Of a DNA stretch of 9,887 nt, positions 1 to 5,117 are shown piece by piece (position 1 is the first letter of the stretch; each line of letters opens with the position of its first letter). The notes under the pieces were generated by a model, which made no database searches, was not told where the DNA came from, and was given only the letters and a program-made list of their open reading frames with translations. The stretch is from assembly GCA_041743935.1 (NCBI GenBank), contig JBGTLU010000046.1, forward strand, positions 1 through 9,887, read 5' to 3'. The position numbers and the translations under genes are program-made. Source of the stretch: JBGTLU01 sp041743935. Lineage in GTDB: Bacteria; Bacteroidota; Bacteroidia; Sphingobacteriales; Sphingobacteriaceae.

Positions 1-386
1 ACATCCGGATTTATCTTTTTAACCAAGTTATAAAAACTAGTTTTATCCTCATTATCCATGCGCACATTAGAAACCATAAGGGTAAAACTATTATCGCCAC
101 GTGGGGTATTGCTTTTTTTGGCTTGTGTTTTATAAAGCGGAGTATACACCGTTATAAACTGTGCTTGATACACTATTGCAACAGCCAAAATCAACATTAT
201 TGGCACTTTATATTGCCATTTAAAATCTAAAAAAGCATATACCATGAGGAGGGTTACTAAAGTCATAGCAGCTATCTGTATCCTCGGAAAATCAAATATT
301 CTTATCCACCAAGTTGTAGTGTTGATTAATGGTAGAGCAGTGGTTAGTAAAACAACCGTGCATAGAATTAAGGTAAATATTCGCAT
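1..386 (-). CDS. Endonuclease/exonuclease/phosphatase family protein with N-terminal membrane segments (partial, 3' end cut by window)
   Basis: An open frame starts at an ATG at 386 and runs off the left edge without a stop, giving 128 codons. Residues about 2-22, 36-52 and 59-75 are hydrophobic and look like three membrane helices. The first loop contains WWIRIFDFPRIQ, a pattern I associate with Bacteroidota members of this family. After a short basic, polar stretch comes FTLMVSNVRMDNEDK and then LVKKINPD. This matches the opening beta strand of the EEP fold, in which an Asn in a 'xxNV' strand precedes a helix and a 'PD' strand leading to the metal-binding Glu. That Glu and the catalytic His/Asp residues lie outside the window. 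By family the product would be a metal-dependent phosphodiesterase or nuclease-like domain held at the membrane with its catalytic part probably outside the cytoplasm; the substrate is unknown. The start follows an AT-rich leader with no Shine-Dalgarno-like box. Confidence 0.8.
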   Translation of the reverse strand, partial: MRIFTLILCTVVLLTTALPLINTTTWWIRIFDFPRIQIAAMTLVTLLMVYAFLDFKWQYKVPIMLILAVAIVYQAQFITVYTPLYKTQAKKSNTPRGDNSFTLMVSNVRMDNEDKTSFYNLVKKINPD

Positions 387-483
387 AGTAAAAAAATAAA
401 AATGCAATAGGTTGCTTAATTTCTTCAGGTTGGAAAGAACTACATACTATAACTTAAATAAACGCATTCTATGTTTTACAAAG

Positions 484-497
484 CGAATTATAATTCG
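484..497. terminator. Perfect 14-bp AT-rich palindrome, weak candidate terminator
   Basis: CGAATTATAATTCG is a perfect palindrome about 40 bases past the stop of the baeRF3 gene. Read on the minus strand it has AAAAACC before it and only a short GCTTTG after it. Read on the plus strand it is followed by GGGTTTTTGG. The layout resembles a weak bidirectional terminator separating the baeRF3 gene from the EEP gene. The stem is AT-rich and has almost no loop, so function is uncertain. Confidence 0.3.
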
Positions 498-535
498 GGT
501 TTTTGGCATTCATAATTTAAAAGTACTCGTTGGAA

Positions 536-1615
536 TTAGTATCTGGTTTTTAATACGATGTCGCCAAGGTCTTTAATTTCATCTTGCGAAGTATAAAACA
601 CTTTTCCTTTTTTAGATAATACTTCCCAAGCAATATTGCTTGTAATGTCGTCTATTGCTTCGGGTATATTGGTATCCTCTATGCGTTTAAACGTTCGGTC
701 ATCCGTCATGATTACGGGCTGCGAAAAATCTTGGTGAACCATTAATAATTCTCCGCGTCCGTCTATAGCTGCTTGATAAATTTCTTGTAAATCTGTTAGC
801 ACATTTCCTTGTCCTACGGCTTCTTTTATCTCTTCAACGGCCTCGGTTCTTCTATCTTTCTGAATGGATTCTATAATCTGCCAAGATTGTTTTGCAATTT
901 GATGAGGAGCAGAATGGTTATAATCTATCGCATCATACCCAAGATAAATAGAAGGTATATCTGCAACTTGTTGCAAGCGACTATAATTATCTTCGGTACA
1001 AATAACCACGCAATTAAGCCCATTTTCGTGATGCACTTTTACCAATGCTTTGTCTACATTATTTAAAAATTCTCGCACCAAATCATCTACATGTTTAGGG
1101 TCACTTCCTTTTTCAGAATTGGTTATGTAATGTTGGTTTTCCGAGAACGGGAAATCATCGTTTTCTATTTCCTGTATGATTTCTTCATTCAACACTTCAT
1201 AAACGTTTACTCCGCTTTGAGATAAAAGCATGAGCATGTAATTCTCGCTTCGGGTATAGGTTTTTATGATGGAACGTAAAGCAAACCGATCAGAAATATG
1301 CACTCCTTCGTTGCTGGTGCTCCAAGTGGATTTTATTATTTCTTTGGTATCGTTAGATAGGAAAATATGCAAACTATCGAGGTTGTAATTTATATCTATT
1401 TCGGAGGATATACTTTGTATTTTTTCTAAAAGCGATTCCGCAGGTCTTTTGCCATATTCGGCAATTACTCTTTCTTCTGCTTCGCTCAAAAAATTCTTAA
1501 GCATAATTTCATCTTGCAAATTATCCGGATGAGTACGGTGTGTATTGATGGAAATGCTTACACATGGTTCATTGGTTTCGTTGGCTAATTTTTGTAATTG
1601 TTCTTTTAATGTCAT
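536..1615 (-). CDS. baeRF family 3 protein (bacterial eRF1/Pelota-like protein)
   Basis: This is a 359-residue soluble protein. Near the N-terminus it has VSISINTHRTHPDNLQD (about residues 19-35), followed by helices ending near 70. The 'S.Y/N.THRT.PDN..D' motif is the signature I recognise for baeRF family 3, a bacterial offshoot of the archaeo-eukaryotic release factor superfamily (eRF1/Pelota). The middle part, about 120-285, would be the RNase H-like domain 2: strands YMLMLLSQSGVNVYEV and NCVVICTEDNY flank a helical segment. The C-terminal part, about 288-359, would be the L7Ae/eL30-like domain (GELLMVHQDF, then IAWEVLSKKGKVFYT). No GGQ tripeptide is present, so peptidyl-tRNA hydrolysis by the canonical mechanism is not expected. 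A role in ribosome or RNA-linked stress physiology has been proposed for baeRFs; that is family-level inference. The ATG at 1615 is preceded by an A/T-rich leader. It lies 183 bases downstream of the cupin-fusion gene, so co-transcription is possible but unproven. Confidence 0.75.
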   Translation of the reverse strand: MTLKEQLQKLANETNEPCVSISINTHRTHPDNLQDEIMLKNFLSEAEERVIAEYGKRPAESLLEKIQSISSEIDINYNLDSLHIFLSNDTKEIIKSTWSTSNEGVHISDRFALRSIIKTYTRSENYMLMLLSQSGVNVYEVLNEEIIQEIENDDFPFSENQHYITNSEKGSDPKHVDDLVREFLNNVDKALVKVHHENGLNCVVICTEDNYSRLQQVADIPSIYLGYDAIDYNHSAPHQIAKQSWQIIESIQKDRRTEAVEEIKEAVGQGNVLTDLQEIYQAAIDGRGELLMVHQDFSQPVIMTDDRTFKRIEDTNIPEAIDDITSNIAWEVLSKKGKVFYTSQDEIKDLGDIVLKTRY

Positions 1616-1701
1616 GGTAATTTTTTAAATGGATTAATTCCCTACTCTTTTGAATTTTCGGATTACTTCCCTTTAAAATGTTTGGTCATTGAGATGGTAG
1701 A

Positions 1702-1733
1702 ATGCTTCCCGATAGTTATCGGGAGTAATGCAT
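1702..1733. repeat. Palindromic repeat element, intergenic copy 1
   Basis: The core at 1707-1724, TCCCGATAGTTATCGGGA, is a palindrome with 8-base arms broken only at the two central bases. Outer arms ATGC (1702-1705) and GCAT (1730-1733) can also pair, leaving GTAAT unpaired on the right. The same core and the same asymmetric 'TAAT' arrangement occur at 4374-4414, and a degenerate core occurs at 8518-8535. No T-tract follows on either strand, so it is not a classical intrinsic terminator, although it lies between the cupin-fusion and baeRF3 genes. Confidence 0.65.
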
Positions 1734-1798
1734 GGCGTATTTTAATACCCTTTTGGCTCTGATGCCACACGATTAACGTACTAAGCTGCTAAGCGACT

Positions 1799-2530
1799 CT
1801 ATTTGCCATACTTGGCTATAGTGAGCAAAAAACAGCTTTCTATAACGGCCCGTACACTATGTGTAATGTTTTCTTGCAAAGCAATCATTTGTCCGGCGTG
1901 TAGGGTGCTGCTTTGCGCATCTGTACTGAATTCAATTTTTCCATATAAAACCTGAACACTCAGTAAGCCATTTGCTTTATGTGGTTTCATTTCGGCATTT
2001 GGGTGCAATGCAATCAACACCATGGTGATTGATTCTGACTTAAAAATGGTAATGGAATTACGGTCGCTGGTTTCCCAAGTGCTCTCGTTTTTTATTTGCT
2101 CCATGAATTTATTCAAATCCATTTCTACTAATGGGGCGTTTAACACGCGCTCCCCTTCCGGACGTAAGGCTGTGGCTTCATTCGATTTGTTTCCCGTGGT
2201 ATTTTCTGTACCATTCGTTTCTAATTTTTCGATCATTTTAGAAGTTTCTGCATTTGAATAAATGCCGTATGCATTTACTAAAGTGCCTTTCATTGCATGT
2301 ATTTTAGAGGAAATGGCATATAAAATAGATTGGCAATCGGGGTCAGAAGATCCTTCGAAACGATACACTTTGTCTATTTGGAAATCTTTTGGAGATAATG
2401 ACACCTTCGTTTTATTGCAGACAAAACATTCGTCTTTTATATTAAAATCTTGTGTGTAACCGTCTGCAATTAAACCATTGATGGTTTCAGATAACGTTCC
2501 ATAGCTTTCTTTTAAAATAGTATCGTTCAT
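1799..2530 (-). CDS. Fusion protein: small 'phosphoribosylpyrophosphate synthetase'-like domain plus cupin
   Basis: This 243-residue soluble protein has two parts. Residues about 9-103 (YGTLSETINGLIADGYTQDF, a CFVC Cys pair at 35-38, VYRFEGSSDPD, LYAISSK, KGTLVNAYGIY, MIEKL) match a small Bacteroidota domain. Databases often label it phosphoribosylpyrophosphate synthetase, but nothing here resembles that enzyme's catalytic motifs. A polar linker (105-125) follows. Residues about 126-243 form a cupin of the type with APLVEMDLNKF, SDRNSITIFKSES, VLIALHPNAEM and SVQVLYGKIEF. Of the usual cupin metal ligands only H184 and H224 are evident. The second His of motif 1 is absent and the usual Glu position has become Gln or Tyr (VLYG, where relatives I recall have VLEG). 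Ligand and reaction are unknown. The ATG at 2530 begins one base after the lipoprotein stop codon, implying one mRNA and coupled translation. Confidence 0.7.
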   Translation of the reverse strand: MNDTILKESYGTLSETINGLIADGYTQDFNIKDECFVCNKTKVSLSPKDFQIDKVYRFEGSSDPDCQSILYAISSKIHAMKGTLVNAYGIYSNAETSKMIEKLETNGTENTTGNKSNEATALRPEGERVLNAPLVEMDLNKFMEQIKNESTWETSDRNSITIFKSESITMVLIALHPNAEMKPHKANGLLSVQVLYGKIEFSTDAQSSTLHAGQMIALQENITHSVRAVIESCFLLTIAKYGK

Positions 2531-2531
2531 T

Positions 2532-2975
2532 TTAGATAGAGGGTAAAGGGATGATCAATTCATGCTGACGGCTGCCATCCTTAGCACTTGCTTCAAATAA
2601 AACGAGGGTTAATGTCGAGTTTTCTCGCTCTTTTTTTACCACGATGGTGCATTCAAAATTTCCCCATTCCGGTGCGCCGGCATCTGTCATCTGAAAGCCT
2701 TCTTTAATCTCATTGTGACCATCTTCCACAATCCAATTAAAACTTGCCTCAAAGATTTGGCCTTGCCCACGGATTACATAAGTATCTTGACTCACTCTTT
2801 CTGCCGTTACATTTCTGAAACGTTGATTAGCATAGGTTTTTAAAGGTGCCGCCTTTGGGACCAAAGCGCTATCGGAGATGGTATTTAAACTATCCGTATT
2901 GGTGGTGGTTTTGTTTTCTTGCGGACTAGTACATGCAGCCAACAGGAATAACGAGATAAATAATGCATTTTTCAT
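2532..2975 (-). CDS. Gmad2-domain lipoprotein
   Basis: This is a 147-residue exported protein. Residues 1-15 form a type II signal peptide: a Lys at position 2, a hydrophobic core and the lipobox LAAC, with Cys15 as the lipidated residue. A low-complexity Asn/Thr/Ser linker follows (about 16-45). Residues about 52-145 match the Gmad2 immunoglobulin-like domain, first described in spore-germination-associated proteins. The key stretches are GQGQIFEASFNWIVEDGH, EGFQMTDAGAPEWGNFE and, near the end, VLFEASAKDGSRQHELIIPLP. The 'FEAS.KDGS.......IPL' ending and the 'AGAPEWG.FE' turn are the strongest matches. It is presumably anchored to the inner or outer membrane and facing the periplasm, where such domains bind protein or envelope partners; the partner is unknown. 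It ends one base before the start of the cupin-fusion gene, so the two are likely co-expressed even though one is exported and the other appears cytoplasmic. Confidence 0.8.
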   Translation of the reverse strand: MKNALFISLFLLAACTSPQENKTTTNTDSLNTISDSALVPKAAPLKTYANQRFRNVTAERVSQDTYVIRGQGQIFEASFNWIVEDGHNEIKEGFQMTDAGAPEWGNFECTIVVKKERENSTLTLVLFEASAKDGSRQHELIIPLPSI

Positions 2976-3131
2976 GTGTGTATTTTTTTTTAGTATAAGG
3001 TAGATACAGTGCTGTAGAAAATAGCAGATGTATTGCCAATATAACCAATTTTAATGCTATACCCTAATCACTATCGTAAAGATGTAGACAATAGTTGTGA
3101 TTTTGTAAGTGGTTTTGCAGACGAAAGCGGG
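2976..3131. other. Intergenic gap between transporter and lipoprotein genes
   Basis: These 156 bases contain no credible gene on either strand. The minus strand has a TATATTGG near 3036-3043 that loosely resembles a -7 element, but no matching -33 TTTG is seen at the right distance. I therefore do not call a promoter, although the lipoprotein operon probably starts here. Confidence 0.5.
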
Positions 3132-4316
3132 TTATTCCATAGAGTTGCGTTCTTTGGATTTTTGATATCTACCTAAAGCAATAAGCCCAAGAATGGGGCC
3201 AATGGCAAGTACCACATAAATGTAGGTTGGATTTATTTTGTCGGAAAGAAAATGTAGGAGTTGAATGCTGACTATGGTAATGGAAAAGCCTATGCAATTC
3301 ACAATGGTGAGGGCAGATCCTCTGGATTCTTCGGGTGCGTTTTTTGCCACTAAAGTGGAGAATAAAGGAGAATCGGCGACGACGGTAAACCCCCAAATAA
3401 ACAGAAATAGAAGGAATAGAAAGTAGGAACCCGTAAACAGAAAAATAGGAGAGAGAAGACAGCACAAACCGGATATAAGTAAAGAGATAAACGCTATTCT
3501 TTTTGCTCCAAAACGGTTGGACAACATTCCGCTTGTAACACAAGCTAATCCGCCCGAAGCAATGATAAGAAAGGATAAAAGCGGAACATTTAGCGAAATT
3601 TCGGGGTAACGATTTACATAAGATATTAGCATTAACGGGACAAAGGCCCAAAAGGCATAGAGCTCCCACATGTGTCCGAAATAGCCGAAGGAAACCGAGC
3701 GAAAATTTTTGTTTTTAAAGCCACTCAAAAAGGCGGTAAGTTTTATTTTTTGTCCGGGTTTTCGGTAAGGGCCATTCGGCACAAATAATAGAATGATACT
3801 TCCGCCTACAAAAGAAAGTGCAGTGGTGATGTATAAAACATATTTCCAAGGGAAATCAGCAATAAAATCTTTTAATAAATGAGGGAATGCCGTGCCAAGC
3901 ACTAATGCACCAACCAAAAATCCTAAGGATTTGCCTAAACCTGCCTGGTAATAATCAGAAACTATTTTCATCCCAACGGGATAAATTCCGGCAAGAAAAA
4001 AGCCAGTTAAGAACCTAAATAAAAGTATTTCAGTAGGGCTAATGTTAGGTATACTCATCCCCAAATTAAAAAGCCCGGCAAGAATAGAACTTACAAAAAA
4101 TACCAAGGACGGTGAAAAACGATCGGCAATGGTGAACATAGCAAAGACCAAGGTGCCAGCAATAAAACCAAACTGAACGGCACTGGTGAGGTGTGCTATA
4201 AATGCATACTCGAGATTTAGATCTTTTGCTATATCGGTAAGGATAGCGTTTCCGGCAAACCAAAGGGAAGTACAAAAAAACTGAGAAACTACCAGAATGA
4301 ACAAAATGGGTCTCAT
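3132..4316 (-). CDS. MFS transporter, 12 transmembrane helices
   Basis: A 394-residue integral membrane protein with about twelve hydrophobic segments arranged six plus six around a cytoplasmic loop (about 185-205, basic: PYRKPGQKIK and KNKNFRS). The first helix carries SQFFCTSLWFAGNAIL, typical of a group of MFS carriers sometimes annotated as nitrate/nitrite or cyanate-type permeases. Helix 7 carries GYFGHMWELYAFWAF. The loop between helices 8 and 9 has SNRFGAKR, a recognisable MFS motif A; the loop between helices 2 and 3 has a degenerate version, ADRFSP. The substrate cannot be read from the sequence. I chose the ATG at 4316. An in-frame TTG at 4322 would add only two residues (M-Y) and is less likely. 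The leader is AT-rich, and a possible -7 element lies about 40 bases upstream. The gene reads in the same direction as its neighbours but is separated by 156 and 348 bases, so it may be monocistronic. Confidence 0.85.
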   Translation of the reverse strand: MRPILFILVVSQFFCTSLWFAGNAILTDIAKDLNLEYAFIAHLTSAVQFGFIAGTLVFAMFTIADRFSPSLVFFVSSILAGLFNLGMSIPNISPTEILLFRFLTGFFLAGIYPVGMKIVSDYYQAGLGKSLGFLVGALVLGTAFPHLLKDFIADFPWKYVLYITTALSFVGGSIILLFVPNGPYRKPGQKIKLTAFLSGFKNKNFRSVSFGYFGHMWELYAFWAFVPLMLISYVNRYPEISLNVPLLSFLIIASGGLACVTSGMLSNRFGAKRIAFISLLISGLCCLLSPIFLFTGSYFLFLLFLFIWGFTVVADSPLFSTLVAKNAPEESRGSALTIVNCIGFSITIVSIQLLHFLSDKINPTYIYVVLAIGPILGLIALGRYQKSKERNSME

Positions 4317-4357
4317 GTACAAAAAAATAATAGCTTGTTTTTGTGGAAAGCAAATGG

Positions 4358-4365
4358 CAAAAGTA
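4358..4365 (-). promoter_or_regulatory. Possible Bacteroidota -7 promoter element of the MFS gene
   Basis: Read on the minus strand the bases are TACTTTTG, a full match to the Bacteroidota -7 consensus TAnnTTTG. It lies about 40 bases upstream of the transporter ATG, a sensible leader length. No TTTG is visible at the expected -33 position. That spot, near 4383-4388, falls in the left arm of the palindrome. Confidence 0.35.
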
Positions 4366-4373
4366 ACAAATTA

Positions 4374-4414
4374 GGTTTGTGCTCCCGATAGCTATTGGGA
4401 TAATTTGCAAAACC
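4374..4414. repeat. Palindromic repeat element, intergenic copy 2
   Basis: The core at 4383-4400, TCCCGATAGCTATTGGGA, is an 18-bp palindrome with one G-T mismatch. Outside it, GGTTT (4374-4378) pairs with AAACC (4410-4414), and TGC (4380-4382) with GCA (4407-4409). One base bulges on the left and TAATTT stays unpaired on the right. The core sequence, the TGC/GCA outer arms and the one-sided TAAT loop are shared with the element at 1702-1733. It sits immediately upstream of the possible transporter promoter. On the minus strand it is followed by moderately T-rich DNA, so it could also end transcripts from the kinase operon. Confidence 0.65.
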
Positions 4415-4536
4415 AATGTTTGATAAACTACAAAACTGTCTGTGGAGAAAGAAACCCCAGCCTATTTCAAATACGTTGTTATTTACAGTGCAGCTGTTCG
4501 TCTGAGGCACAATTGAAGTTCACGCACACTTTGTCA

Positions 4537-4558
4537 AAGCAATTTACATGGATTGCTT
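4537..4558. other. Small hairpin downstream of the response regulator
   Basis: AAGCAAT (4537-4543) and ATTGCTT (4552-4558) are perfect 7-base inverted arms around an 8-base loop. It lies about 107 bases past the response regulator stop codon. No T-tract follows on the minus strand, so an intrinsic terminator is doubtful. Confidence 0.3.
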
Positions 4559-4664
4559 CATACTAGTACGTCTGCACTAACACTTTTTTGTGTCGTTGGC
4601 ATGGAGAGTTGCAATAAATAAATTGTCCTTGTAAATGGGTAAGTTATCGGAGTGATGTACCTTA

Positions 4665-5117
4665 TTATAGCTTTAGCAAAAAATTTTCTCTTTTCATATC
4701 CCCCTTTTGGTATTGATAGGCAGTTAATACTGTTTTTTCTAAAACTTGTTTTAGGGTATTGAAATCTGACGGCTTAGTTATGTATACGTTTGCCCCATTT
4801 AAGAAAGTTTCTTCGATGTCCTTTTGATTGTCAGATGTAGAATAAATAACTACGGAAATATTTTTTAGTATTTCATTGCTTCGTATTTCTTTTAAACATT
4901 GCAGCCCGTTTTTAATCGGCATGTTTAGATCAAGGAAAAGAAGTTGGGGTAAAAGAGCACCTTTTTCATTAAGCCATTTCATTAATTCTATTCCGTTGTT
5001 TACTGTTTGAACAATGGTATTTATTTTTAATTCTGAAAATGCGTCAGTGAAAAGAATGCGGTCTACTTCATCATTATCTGCAAGAAGTATAAAGAGTGGG
5101 TTGTTTTCCATTTTCAT
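4665..5117 (-). CDS. Single-domain response regulator, CheY/Rcp1-like
   Basis: A 150-residue receiver domain with no attached output domain. The acidic pocket is D14 and D16 (LLADNDEVDR), the phospho-acceptor is D63 (LLFLDLNMP), the switch hydroxyl is S93 (VVIYSTS), and the conserved Lys is K115 (YITKPSDF). All key receiver residues are therefore present and phosphorylation should work. The length and the 'STS' and 'KP.D...L' features place it with Rcp1-type regulators that accept phosphate from PAS- or phytochrome-type kinases. It ends in a short basic tail (KGDMKRENFLLKL). Its ATG at 5117 overlaps the TGA of the upstream hybrid kinase by four bases (ATGA), so translation is coupled and the kinase is almost certainly its phosphodonor. 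Another ATG two codons in (5111) is possible, but the overlap favours 5117. The downstream target is not in the window; it may act by protein-protein contact or relay phosphate further. Confidence 0.9.
   Translation of the reverse strand: MKMENNPLFILLADNDEVDRILFTDAFSELKINTIVQTVNNGIELMKWLNEKGALLPQLLFLDLNMPIKNGLQCLKEIRSNEILKNISVVIYSTSDNQKDIEETFLNGANVYITKPSDFNTLKQVLEKTVLTAYQYQKGDMKRENFLLKL

Larger units (their letters stand above)
4317..4664. other. Intergenic region between response regulator and transporter
   Basis: No credible coding region is seen on either strand in these 348 bases. They hold, from the transporter outward, a TACTTTTG possible -7 element, the structured palindromic repeat at 4374-4414, and a hairpin with arms AAGCAAT/ATTGCTT at 4537-4558. 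Beyond that I see only AT-rich DNA and no obvious terminator with a T-tract directly after the response regulator stop. Confidence 0.6.

Noticed and set aside
1707..1724. Palindrome as an intrinsic terminator for the cupin-fusion gene
   Set aside because: No T-tract follows on the minus strand, and the same core recurs elsewhere, so it is better described as a repeat element.
1781..1794. Short direct repeat CTAAGC-TG-CTAAGC just past the cupin-fusion stop codon
   Set aside because: Six bases repeated once is expected by chance and has no associated feature.
2022..2459. Two adjacent plus-strand open frames antisense to the cupin-fusion gene
   Set aside because: They are antisense shadows with no recognisable domain, and the minus-strand protein is well supported.
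1799..2530. Phosphoribosylpyrophosphate synthetase function for the fusion protein
   Set aside because: The region is about 100 residues with none of the PRPP-binding or ATP-binding motifs of that enzyme; the name is a likely propagated database label.
2866..2876. GCGCTATCGGA in the lipoprotein linker as another copy of the palindromic repeat
   Set aside because: Only about half the core matches and the inverted arm is not preserved; a coding coincidence is likelier.
3169..3669. Long open frame (166 codons) on the minus strand inside the transporter gene
   Set aside because: It lies wholly within the MFS coding region in another frame. Its Cys-, Ser- and Tyr-rich composition resembles no protein family, while the MFS frame is clearly real.
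4317..4322. TTG at 4322 as the transporter start
   Set aside because: An ATG two codons downstream (4316) gives a normal N-terminus beginning MRPILF, and no ribosome-binding signal favours the TTG.
4066..4510. Two overlapping minus-strand open frames at the start of the transporter and in the gap beyond it
   Set aside because: Their composition is unlike a protein (runs of Phe, Cys, Tyr and His), and they overlap the real MFS start and the palindrome. They have no family resemblance.
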